Shown here piece after piece: positions 23,315-34,231 of a stretch of DNA of 64,000 bases. Position 1 is the stretch's first letter, and the number at the start of each line of letters is the position of its first letter. The notes below the pieces were generated by a model that was given only the letters and a program-made list of their open reading frames with translations, was not told where the DNA came from and searched no databases. Origin of the DNA: Polytrichum commune (Eukaryota; Streptophyta; Polytrichopsida; Polytrichales; Polytrichaceae); assembly GCA_950295325.1 (NCBI GenBank), contig OX485804.1:1364001-1428000 (forward strand). Direction: 5' to 3'. The translations under genes were made by a program, and so were the position numbers.

Positions 23315-23924
23315 GTAGTTTTCATTAAAACGAGAGTATGTTAAGCTCGGAAATCGACTGATTTAGGTTGAGTTGACCTAAATGAGGACAATATTTTTTC
23401 AATTTAAGTTGAGTCGACCTAAATGAGGACATTATGTTGTCAATTTAGGTTGAGTCGACCTAAATGAGGACAATATTTTATCAATTTAGGTTGAGTCGAC
23501 CTAAATGAGGACAATATTTTTTCAATTTAAGTTTAGTCGACCTAAATGAGGACATTATGTTGTCAATTTAGGTTGAGTCGACCTAAATGAGGACAATATT
23601 TTGTCAAGTTAGGTTGAGTCGACCTAAATGAGGACATTATGTTGTCAATTTAGGTTGAGTCGACCTAAATGAGGACAATATTTTGTCAAGTTAGGTTGAG
23701 TCGACCTAAATGAGGACATTATGTTGTCAATTTAGGTTGAGTTGACCTAAATGAGGACAATTATGTTAGTCAATTTAGGTTGAGTCGACCTAAATGAGGA
23801 CAATATGTTAGTCAATTTAGGTTGAGTCGACCTAAATGAGGACAATATGTTGTCAATTTAGGTTGAGTCGACCTAAATGAGTCGATTTCCCAGCTTAACA
23901 TACTCTCATTTTAATGGAAACTAC
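23315..23924. mobile_element. Foldback element with 45-bp terminal inverted repeats enclosing a palindromic satellite
   Basis: 23315-23359 and 23880-23924 are inverted repeats that differ at only 3 of 45 positions; the shared core includes GAGAGTATGTTAAGCT and GGGAAATCGACT (left copy CGGAAATCGACT). Everything between them is a 42-bp tandem array, so the element is essentially TIR-satellite-TIR. I see no convincing target duplication and no coding capacity. High TIR identity suggests recent activity or gene conversion. Confidence 0.75.
23361..23879. repeat. 42-bp palindromic tandem array, 13 units
   Basis: Each unit contains an imperfect palindrome, TTTAGGTTGAGTCGACCTAA plus A, followed by TGAGGACA and a short AT-rich spacer. 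Spacers alternate between ATTATGTTGTC and CAATATTTTGTC; units 6-9 form two identical 84-bp dimers, a simple higher-order structure. The last unit is cut at the right TIR. Two late units are 1-2 bp longer. Confidence 0.9.
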
Positions 23925-25365
23925 GGCGGAATTTACAGCGGAAAATCAAATGTTATTTTTTTACTTGTACTCTACAACTTTCCAGTGGTTTTCATTTCAT
24001 TCTTGGATTAATAATTTGCTTTATGTACTCTCAATTCACTTGAAAACTCTCATTTTAATGAATATTATGTTCAATATAACATGCACAATTGATTATGGTA
24101 ATATTATAGCATTTGTTATTATTATATTTTCACTATTCGTTATTTAATTATATATTTAATGCAAAATTGGATATTATATTATATTATATCATATTTTGAT
24201 AGTATAGGATTCAAGCAATCACTAAGCATTGACATACCTCCAATAATATTTAGGTATGTTGGAAATTTATGAATGGATACGCCCATAGAATTGAAGCAAC
24301 CAAAATGTCCATATATTTTGAATGTTCATATTTACTTAAATATGAGTCAAAGGTAAAGAAGTTTCTCTATTATAGAGAATTACATCTTTAGCAATGTAAT
24401 CCCATAAAAATTACCCGTCAATATTTTCATATTGTAAATAATAATAAATCAAATAAATCAAATAAATATGTATATATATATATATATATTGACATAATGT
24501 GATTAGCTATGAATTTTTTGAGTGTTATGCTAGGGTGGTGTATGTTAGATCTAGTGGGACATTATGCCAGATAATAACTAAATCCCCCTTCAGTGGAACG
24601 AATAGACACTTCATTCACGTCGGCCTCCTAACGGAGACCGAAGTTTCTCTTCTTAAATCCCCCTTCATATATTTAATGAATCTCATGTAGTTATCTATTG
24701 TTGTTTATGATTAAATAGTATTTCCCCTCTAGCTTCAACTATAATGTTACATGCTCATCATGTATCTTGCAAGCTAATTATAGAATAACTTGACTTCAAC
24801 TACCCTCATCATGTGGCTTGAAATCGAGCTCCTCAAAACAATCAAAGTATTGCTAGAACCAAACATGGTAATGAAAAAGGAAAGGGGATTTCTTTGACCT
24901 TGAAACATGTGCATCTTGCCCCTCAAACCATGCATAGTGTTCAAGGGTGAAGTCCTCACATGCATTTCAAATTGAAGGGCACTAGAATCAATGCACTTCA
25001 GGTGAACTTAAAATTTTGTACGAAAGCCCTTCACGGAAAAAATCTTGTATTATTACAATAATTTGTCAACACTATCAAAGATTTGAATACAAATATACCA
25101 GCCCAATCTGGAACTAAAATGCTTTCATTGACAACCAATTTTGCATGTTCATCAAGTATCTCAAAGTCTCCAATTAAACCTAATCGAATGTTAACATTGC
25201 CAATAGGAATGGACAGTTGCAACTGCCATTAAATTAAGAATGAGATTGGGATAAGCAATAGTTGAGACCAAGTTGGCTAGGATAGCATGATGAACCTCCC
25301 ACATTTGGGCATTCAGTGCATTTTACAAATGACGTGTGGCACAATACAAGGAGGATTGAATTCAT
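23925..25365. other. Very AT-rich gene-free stretch
   Basis: 24040-24200 is almost pure A/T, and a TA dinucleotide run lies at about 24470-24489. 24585-24670 holds a short direct duplication (TAAATCCCCCTTCA twice). No gene is supported. Confidence 0.45.
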
Positions 25366-25430
25366 CCGATATCGTAGGTGCAAGAATTTACTTCACGGGC
25401 GAGGTCTCTAGTTCAAGTCCAGGATAGCCC
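25366..25430 (+). other. Nuclear plastid-DNA fragment: 3' part of trnI-GAU (intron end plus second exon)
   Basis: GGGCGAGGTCTCTAGTTCAA followed by GTCCAGGATAGCCC (25397-25430) matches, from memory, the 3' half of plastid tRNA-Ile(GAU), with two differences (plastid has CTGGTTCAA and GATGGCCC). The preceding GTAGGTGCAAGAATTTACTT fits the plastid sequence just upstream of that exon. The T-arm TTCAAGT is intact, but there is no 5' half, so this is not a functional tRNA gene. It is best explained as an old plastid-to-nucleus transfer (NUPT). Confidence 0.65.
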
Positions 25431-27489
25431 TTAAAGGGATTATTTTAAGGGATTCCAAATAAGGAAGGAACCATTAAAAGTAGACAATTCCATTACAATT
25501 TAAGTAGATAGGTACAAAATGTGAGCCATTACTTTTTAGTAGAGATTGATATAGGGGTTGAATTATGGGATCTTAGGGATTTCTAACAAATAAACATTCC
25601 TTTTTTTCGGGTTAATACACGTGCACTTTTGTAGAGCATGTGTAGTTTATTTATTGATAAGGTTGTGTATGACATGCAAGTGTGATATGGTTATGTTTTG
25701 TTTGATGTAATTGATTGATATGTTTGCAAGTGTTTGTCTTTCTTTATGCATCATTTTAAACCAGTTGCAAGTATTGTATATGTAGTCTTCATGGCTGAAA
25801 TAATTTTGTAGTTATGATGTGTGAACATGTACATGAGAGTCATAATTTTTGTTCTAGGATTGTATTATGTAGCCAAATAATGTTGTTGTGTTTTGTAATA
25901 TGATACTCAAGCAAACGTTTTTTTTTTTGCACTGGCTTGTGTGGAACCATGTTTGCAATAATATGTATGGTGACAGGTTTTGTATGTATGCAATGGTATG
26001 TATGGACGTGGTTTTATGTATGAACATGGATTACTTCTTAAAATTTAGAAGAAATATGGGCTATAATAAATTGCATTGGCATGGGAAATATTGGTAATGG
26101 TAGGGTGCAAATAAATAGGTCATGTTAGATAATTAGATAATTAGATAATTATAGGTAACCTTTAAATTATGCATTGGAAGTCAATAGCCCCTAAAAAAAA
26201 TACCCCCCTACAAGTGGTGCACAAAAACTCCTATAGAGTGCCCAATCATTTTGAGAAACTACACCGTTTACACCTACTATTGTGTGCTGAAAGTTAGTGT
26301 GGTTAGAAAATATCATGACCCATAGTAATTTATGTGTGGGCTGAAAATTGGGGTGGCTTAAAAGTTATTAAATAAGTAGTATAAATAATAATAAGATATG
26401 AAGTGAGAAAATTTTAACCAACAATTGATATTATATTTTCAACCCATGGTACTTTAGATTTGCATAGAAATATAGATTTTGTATCCCTAATTTTTTAACA
26501 AATAATGTGAGTTTAAAATTGGCGTGATTCAAGAAAATTTACATTGACCAAAATTATCGTGGAATGACAAAAAAGTTGGGGACCATAATAATAGTTGCAA
26601 ATGCCATAGCTGAGACAAATGTTTTTGAATCCCATTCAAGCTAGTCTAAGGAAAGCTTGAGGACAAGCTTAGGGAGAATTTGTTGGATGACAAATACATA
26701 CTTGAGTAAGGTTGAATGTTGAAGCGGGAATGTAATTCTATTTGAACTTGAAGTTGATTAATTGAACCCAAGTCTCATAATTGTCTCAGGTGAAAGTCTT
26801 TTTGATAATTTGTTATAGTTCGGATGAGCTTCAAAGACCCCAAACTAGTTAAATATGACACGTTTGAAATGAATTAATCACAAACTTGTAGAAGTCGTAT
26901 TATGTTATACATAAATACGGGTGGAGGACAAGTAGCATGTTTGGATGCGACACATTCCTCTTGTTGTGAAATGGTGAAGGACATTTTTTCAATGATGGTT
27001 CTTCACTGTGACATTCTTGAAGTCTGAGATGACTCTAAACTACCGAATGATAGTGGAAAGGTATCCAAATTGAACGGAGTGGTCGGCGGTTTGATTCCCG
27101 ACTGTGAAATCGTTTCTCTACTTGATGGAAAATTAGCAGGTGGTCAAGCACCTCCTGTGTTCCAAAATTGTATTTCCAACACACAAAAAACTACAATAAT
27201 TTTAAAAAAAAAAAACCTTGTGGCATTCTTACAATTTTTTTTGCATAACTTTGTGAAGGGAATGTTGCATGTGACATACATTGAAGCCTTCAAAACATAA
27301 CACAAATCATGCACACCTTGGCAAAATTAAATAGATTGAGTTCTCATTGATGCTACTTACCTCTCCTATGTTACACTTCAGTGGTTCTAGATTCCCTTAA
27401 TAATTATGTGCACCACCTAATCTGACGCCATGCTCCCTCATTCGGTCCATTGCTTTGGGAGGTTTGGGAACCCTATGAACGTCTTTTCT
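25431..27489. other. Gene-free stretch
   Basis: No protein-like frame. AGATAATT is repeated three times at about 26127-26150. Sequence at 26330-26360 (GGGGTGGCTTAAAAG) resembles 11970-11985, suggesting another old dispersed repeat. Confidence 0.4.
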
Positions 27490-29130
27490 TAATTAAGGTA
27501 GGTGGGTCTTAAGTGGCTCGTTTTCTTAATCGGACTCCTATATTTGATTGGTATGGGGTTTGGTGAGGATTAAAGAACAAGCATCATAAAGACACATGTT
27601 CAAATGAGATCAGATTGCGGCTTCGAATATTTATAACTAAGTTACTCTCCACTCAATAATGAACACAATTGGGAGGACCTATGCATCCAATTAAGAAATT
27701 GACAAACATGCACTTCTGATAATTATAACTTAATAAGAGGAGGTTTGATTTTCAATATGGTTTTTGTAGATGTTTCATCGTAGATTTGCTAATGCAATAC
27801 AAGTTTTGTTTGTATAAATCTAAATGGAGAACATAAAAAAGAACCAAATAACAACCACGTACCATATTCCCCAAAGATTTGTGACAAACATCTCCTCTAG
27901 AATTATGGCACTCTACCTTGTTTGGGTGTCCTCGTACAAAATCAGGTTACCATATTCACCAAATCATATCCATTCTAGGACATGTATAGATCACTTTCTC
28001 ATCCGTTCTCTAATATGATCAATTTATTTCTGGTGACTTAGCATGAACAAGAAGTGGATTTTCCACTCATTACTCAACCAATGAGGGAATTTTGAAAGTG
28101 GTGGCCTTTGATCAATATGGTACATGTGCCTAAAAGTGACATTTCCAACAAGTTTCTATCTTTTGGTGACTTTACGATGATAATAAAATAATTTATACAA
28201 GTTTTGTAGCACTACAAACGTATGAAAAGTGCACATAAGAAAATAAGAAAATAAAAGATAATGTATGGCTACATGAATCCGCTAAAACACTTCATGGTTT
28301 TGGCCTTGTATTGTCAAGTAAGGAGTTCCATTCCCACATATGTTTGCACTAAGAACCTCCCTCTACATGTGTACCATGTTAGATGTAACCAACCTAGATT
28401 AGATGGGATCCACAATAGTATTGCAAACACATGGAGGACCAAAACTAGATGTTGGCAAAAGGCTTGTAATAATCTTAGGCACTCGTACCTTGGTGTAAAC
28501 ACGCCCTAAGAAGATCTAGTGCAATTGTAACCTACCATGTCCTTAAGATAGTTTCCATCTTTTGAGGTTCTATGTACATTGATATGTGCAATTTAAGTTG
28601 CGAATAGATTGCCTCTTTATACATGCAAATTACCTTGAGTTAACTTTCTATTATAAAAACTCACAACTTTGTTTGTTCATTTGTATAGGTAGTGACCTTG
28701 GTAAAAAGAACTCAATGTGTTTTGTTACCGTGGTGATAAACATTCACAATAGTGTGGAATGTTGATAAATTAGGGTGGGACAACCTAATTGCACTTAGCA
28801 GTGTACAATATGATGGTGTTCTTCAATTCCTTTTCTTAATCAAACTCTTATGTGTGATTAGTGCATGGTTCAGCAAGGATCAAAGGACAAACACAATAAG
28901 GATCAATTTCAAAAGAGAGTGGACTATGTCTTTAAATTTTATTAACTGCTCACACTCATTAACAAGTGAACACAATTGGGAAAACCTATGTATGCAATCA
29001 AGGAATCAACAAACATGCACTTCAAATAATCATAACTAAATCAAGTGAGGTCCAATTTTCCATCCAATTTTTGCTAATGCCTCATCATGAATCTGCTAAC
29101 AAAACACAAATTTTGTTGTGTAAATCTAAT
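27490..29130 (+). repeat. Two diverged copies of the abundant dispersed repeat
   Basis: Copies at about 27490-27740 and 28745-29130 share landmarks such as CTTAATCGGACTCCTATATT, CATAAAGACACATGTTCAAA, CAATAATGAACACAATTGGG and ACAAACATGCACTTC with the copies at 8.7-11.2 kb. The intervening 27741-28744 holds no recognisable gene. Confidence 0.5.
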
Positions 29131-30067
29131 TGGTGGAAGTTAAAGAAAACGAAAAACAAACCAACTAACACCCATGCCTCAAGTGCGTCAAGCAATTGTA
29201 CCAATGAAGACTGGTATGTGATTATTAAGGGAGAAGCATTATAATACAAACTACCCTAATATTTGTAGAAGCTAGCTCATGTCAATCTACACATGTTTTA
29301 ATATCCACATAGGGCTTAATGCGGAGACTGTAGAGGTGGTCATAATAAGCAGCCGTGGGGCTTTAATGTTGGACTGGTATATAGGTGACTGTGAATGCAT
29401 GGATGTCAATAATCAACATCCATAACAGTACCAAAGAAGCTACCTATGAGGGATGGTTCACACTATGGACCATGAAGTCGAACCATGGAAGATGGCCTTT
29501 GTCAATGGTCCGAGTTCATGGTCCGACTTCCATGGTCTGACTTCATAAAAAATAATTTTGAGAGCCATGGGCCCTTCACTAGGTGTAAACTGAATGTGGA
29601 CCAAGAAGAATGATCATGTACCAAAAAGTGAAGGTGCTGATTTTTTTAATACATGCCCAAAAAGGGCAATTTTGAGAAAATTCAAGTTTGACCATTCCCT
29701 TGTCTTCTCTTGGGCTTCACTTGTCTTCATTTCTTATTAAATGTGTCGAAGATGTGGCTTGCAAATCTTCTTGCAACAATTTTTACAAAAAAAATGAGCA
29801 ATTTAATTTGTACATGTTCACTATAATTTACATGTGACATGTACCTTGTGTTGTCACTACACTACATAGGATATTTAGTGTTTGATTATATTTAATGTTG
29901 TTACCACCCTACCTTGCTCAACACTAAAGTTCAATTCTTTGATAATTAGTGTTGGAAGATTTCCCATTGCGGTTCTTTTGACCACCCTGATCTGCAGTCA
30001 CTAAATGACTACAGATTTTTCCGTTTTCGTTTTGCAACTGTAATTTTAGAAATATTAGGGGCATGTA

Positions 30068-30112
30068 ATATACCGTTGGAAAGGTGTTTTCAAGACCTTT
30101 CCAACGGTATAT
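30068..30112. repeat. Perfect 18-bp hairpin inside the Harbinger-like element
   Basis: ATATACCGTTGGAAAGGT is followed after nine bases (GTTTTCAAG) by its exact reverse complement. Such a perfect stem in an otherwise diverged element suggests recent formation or a conserved role. It is not a factor-independent bacterial terminator (no T tract, wrong organism). Confidence 0.9.
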
Positions 30113-30477
30113 GACAATCCCCCAAATCATAAATATTGAAGTTAGTAGAGAAAAAAAAATCTCCACTCAAATTCTTGAGTTTTAATATGTCCCACATTGT
30201 TTGGTGAGACAGGTGGGAGCCGGTTTAAGGGGTAGGCCAAGGTAGTAATGATATATGTCATGGGCTATGATATGATTAAGGCACATAGAGGGTAGATTCA
30301 TTAAATTTTTATTAAAACGGCATCTCTTTTTGTCATGGGCCTTGCCTTTTTCTACCAAACCACCTCTCTTGCCTCTCTCACCGCAGAACCTGTTGGACCA
30401 TTACAGTGCCTTAAAATTTGTATTTTGGGGGCCTCGACCTTCATGGTCCCTTTGACAAATTTTCCTTAGTGTAAATC

Positions 30478-30499
30478 GAAGTTGTCCCGGGACAACTTC
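30478..30499. repeat. Perfect 22-bp palindrome
   Basis: GAAGTTGTCCC is followed directly by its reverse complement GGGACAACTTC, close to the right end of the Harbinger-like element. Its function is unknown; it may be a subterminal transposase-binding site. Confidence 0.85.
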
Positions 30500-30564
30500 A
30501 ACAGCCAATCATTTGCCTGGCAGAGCCCGGGTCCAACTTCATGGTCCATAGTGTAAACCGGCCC

Positions 30565-32107
30565 TGAGTATCAATTTTGTAATACCAATTAAATGTTGAT
30601 TTTGTGTTGGGTATGTCAAGGTGAGAGAATCTTGGTATACCCAAGTTATGATTTGGGTGAATACCATTCTAAACCATATTGATGCTAGGGCAATTTTGTC
30701 TAGGTACGAAGGTTCTTGCATGGTTTATGGATCTAAATGGTAATGAAAACAAAATATGTCTACTATCCATACCCTGATGGTATCCTAAAATATGAACTCC
30801 TCATTATAGGTGCCCAAATGATACCATACCAACATTATTTTGAACCAACACGAGGGGAACTTGATGTTAAGCTCAATGTTAAGCCTCTTCAATAGATACT
30901 TATAGTGCAATAGGTAACTTTAGTACTTTTAGGGTGCCAATGTTGGTTTTGGACGGGGTGTTGGTTTTAACTCAACATTCTCTATGACCCTATTGTGTTT
31001 GAGTTGATTTGCTCAGGGAGAGGTGGGAGATTCTCATCAGTCCCTAGATTTTAAGTAATAGAGAGTTGATGTAAATTTAGGGTGAAGGAAGGAATGACGA
31101 AGTCCTTATTTATAAATCCAATTTCATTGCTCATCAACATCAAAAAATTCTTCAACACCTAACTTAGGGTGCATTTCCATGTAGGCCGTTCGCCCACTAG
31201 ATTCTAGATAGTATTGGGTTGGAGGTGTTTTCATGTGAAATGAATTTTAAAGTCATGAAAGCCAAAAAGACTAATGGGACTGAAAGCACATCATGATGGT
31301 TTCAAACCAGTTAATTATGTAGAGTGGCGGAGTGCGGTAGCACGCCCTGCCAACCAACCACATTTTGGTGGCCTATTAGAATGTGGTAGGCCATGGACAT
31401 GGGCCGTTAGACTTCCATGCACGCACTAAAGCACTTCTTAGTGCGCATAGTAGGAAAGTATTCCATGGCTAGCTTGATGTAGGCTTTATTAACACATGAA
31501 AATTAACACAATTCTAACATAAGATGTTGGGAAAGTGCTACATCATCTATGGTATTTAGATTTCACATGTGTAATAGTGTCACTTACCCTATTTTGAGGC
31601 GTATGCTAGGTTACACTAATGATCAACAACTTCGTCATTGGTGTCACCTCATGACACTTGGCTTTTAAGTGCACTTACTAATATCTTGGCATGGGTAGGT
31701 TCAATATTGTTATGAGTTACACAATGTCTCCAAGTTGACTAAAGTGTACACAAATGACACTTGGCATGAGTATGTTCAAGAATATCCTCCTCTTGCACAC
31801 TAAAATGTAAACACATAACACTTGCCATTAGTATGCCCAATAATATGTAAACCACAAAATTATCATCTAAAGTATCCCAATGTGCTACATGAAATGTCAT
31901 AAAGTATATAATTCTTCACTTGAGAAAGTGACTTATGTGACTTATGTTGACACTAATTGCAACACTAGAAATCTATAATCCCCCATAAATTTTACAAGGA
32001 ATGATGAATAATGTTGGGTTGACATTTAGTGTTGGTGACACTATACCATAGATTTCAATTGGTATTGAGCAAGATAATTAGAATTGGTGACACTAAATAC
32101 CATATTT
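30565..32107. other. Gene-free stretch with repeat fragments
   Basis: 31164-31270 starts with TTA then GGGTGCATTTCCATGTAGGC and matches the Tourist-type MITE at 15584-15870; its right end could not be located. 31930-32105 is the 3' part of the TTTAGTGT-ended repeat also found at 20525 and 62870. No coding region. Confidence 0.45.
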
Positions 32108-32545
32108 AGTATACCTTGTCCATTCTTGTTAGGGTTTGTATTGGAGTTTGAGGTTTTACGAATTAGTGGCTCTTGGAGTGCTCATGGGCTCCCTTGAGTT
32201 TTTCTCTTTGGAATTTGGCTAAGTTATTGTGTTCTTGTCTTTGTTTGTTTGATGCAATTATTGAGTTACATGCTATGAGTGAAAGAAAAAATTAACGACT
32301 TTCTCATTGGAAAGTAAACTTGAATTTTTAAGTAATAAGGGCCTTTTTAATTTGCATATGTAGTGGAGGCATTTACCACATTAAATTGAAAATATTACTA
32401 GAATTATATGACTCCATTTTTTAGCTTGCCATTAGTATGTATACATTGGTGTTTCTTTATAAACTTCTCGCATATAGGGAGTCTAATTTCATAGTGACCC
32501 ACGCACATCATTTAAGTTTCCAATGAAAAGTCCACCTTGGGGTGA
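32108..32545 (+). repeat. Segmental duplication, copy 1
   Basis: It shares a colinear run of landmarks with 33183-33622: TACCTTGT...ATTCTT, TTAGGGTTTG, TTTGATGCAAT, GACTTTCTCATTG, ATATGTAGTGGA, TTTCATAGTGACCCAC. Divergence is moderate and contains indels. Non-coding. Confidence 0.65.
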
Positions 32546-32962
32546 ACATGGACAAATAAATCAAGCCCCAAACTATCCTTTGCAATGTTGATGTACATGC
32601 ACATTGCAAAGTTACAAATGTTTTAAATAAAATAAAAGTAGAATGATTTGATGACAATCCCAATTATACACATACTTTAAGAACCCACATGGTTGAAACA
32701 CCATTGTAGACGAGTCAATTTTCCAATCAACACAATGTACCCAAAACATGTTCACATTAAAGAGATGTGGTCCAAATCTAAAACAGTGTCTTATTGCAAA
32801 TGCCTATTAACAACTTGGTGAGAAATGGGAATGAGAAAATTAGAGTGGAAATAACTAGTGTGTTGCATGCCCCACACTAATTTTCTAGGTCTGGGGGGTG
32901 GACTGTTCATACAACACACGAACTAATGTGAGTGTAAGAAGTGGTATTATTTGAGACATTAG

Positions 32963-33010
32963 TGGGGAGGGAGGGAGGGAGGGAGGGAGGGAGGGAGAGA
33001 GAGAGAGAGA
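32963..33010. repeat. (GGGA)n(GA)n microsatellite
   Basis: GGAG/GGGA repeats pass into GA repeats. The tract lies between the two units of the segmental duplication. Confidence 0.9.
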
Positions 33011-33182
33011 TTATTATCCTTTAGTGTGTACATTTAGAAAGGCTATTAAGAAATTTTGAAGTAAAGGTAAATGTACAAAAGGGGGCCCTAAGATCTAGAG
33101 AAAAAATTGACAATATATGTGTTAGTTTCATCCAATTCACATTTTCATCTAGCGTTGTCATACAATAATATTCCTACATGAT

Positions 33183-33622
33183 TACCTTGTACATTCTTAT
33201 TAGGGTTTGCATTTGCGTTCTAGGTTTTACATCTTGAAGCGCTCATAGGCTCTGTTGAGATTTGCTCTTTGGAGTGTGGGTAAGTTCATGTGTCTTGTCT
33301 TTGCTTGTTTGATGCAATCATTGAATAACATGTTATGGATGAGAAATGATCACTGACTTTCTCATTGTAAAGTGAAAGTGGATTTTATTGCTAATAATTG
33401 CCTATTTAATTCATAGTTCTTATTTTGTATATGTAGTGGAAGCATTTATCATATTAAATTACAAAGCTTAGTAAAACTAGATGAGTCCATTTTCTAGCAT
33501 TCCATTAGTACATATACAATTTTTTTGTTCTTTAAACTTCTCTTATATGGGGGGGGGGGGGGGTTTAATTTCATAGTGACCCACACACACCATTTAAGGT
33601 TCCAATGAAGAGTTCACCCCCC
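33183..33622 (+). repeat. Segmental duplication, copy 2
   Basis: Second copy of 32108-32545 at a spacing of about 1,075 bp. It contains a long G homopolymer (about 33549-33563) where copy 1 has ATAGGGAGT, so the run arose after duplication. Confidence 0.65.
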
Positions 33623-34231
33623 AAGTTTCTAGGTAAGCTAGAATTACCATGGGTCCAAGACCCCAGGTCTTCCCCTAAGTCTTCATGAAGACATCTGACA
33701 AACACTTTACATGAAATAGATAGTCATCTTACATCAAAAGTAGTGCAAGAACAAACAATTACTATAGCTCACTCTAATTTTCTACTAGAAATTTAGTGTG
33801 AGTCCAAAATTAACGTGACCCAAATTACTTGTCATTATGAGAATTATCGTGGGCTCTAAAAATTTATTATGACCCACATTAATAAGACTATGTAATGTAG
33901 TAGTGTTTGGTGACCTACTTTCGAAAGATGCCATACTGAATGATTTGGTCAAATTAATCAAAATCGTTTTGTAACTACATTTTGGTGTGTATAAATTTAT
34001 ATAGGATCCGCTGCCCCTCAAAAGATCGATTTATCAAAGACTTGACAATGATATCTTAAAAATTAAATAAACATAAAAAAAACAATAAGAAATTTCTTGA
34101 AGTCACAAAAACCGAGCCTAATTGGATACAAGTGATAGGATACATAGTTTGAAACCCAAGTGGACAATGTATGGCAAAATTGCCGCTCTCGTGGATGGTG
34201 GACCTCAACAAGCTGAATGTATATCACCTGG
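33623..34231. other. Gene-free stretch
   Basis: Nothing beyond short AT-rich frames. GTGTGAGTCCAAAATTAACG-type sequence near 33800 echoes 26330 and 11940. Confidence 0.35.

Larger units (their letters stand above)
29450..30564. mobile_element. Harbinger-like inverted-repeat element, 1,115 bp
   Basis: The first 35 bp (GGGATGGTTCACACTATGGA, then CCATGAAGTCGAACC) match the reverse complement of the last 35 bp (GGGCCGGTTTACACTATGGA, then CCATGAAGTTGGACC) at 30 positions. TGA flanks both ends (29447-29449, 30565-30567), a 3-bp duplication as in PIF/Harbinger, though not TTA. Subterminal ATGGTCCGACTTC units repeat inside the left end. There is no transposase frame, so it is non-autonomous. Internal hairpins are listed separately. 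Confidence 0.65.

Noticed and set aside
25397-25430. Functional tRNA-Ile gene
   Set aside because: Only the 3' half is present, with no acceptor or D-arm sequence upstream.
33549-33563. Poly-G runs (also 13999, 45068, 45119) as G-quadruplex regulators
   Set aside because: Single homopolymers without repeated G-blocks or gene context; may be slippage or assembly effects.
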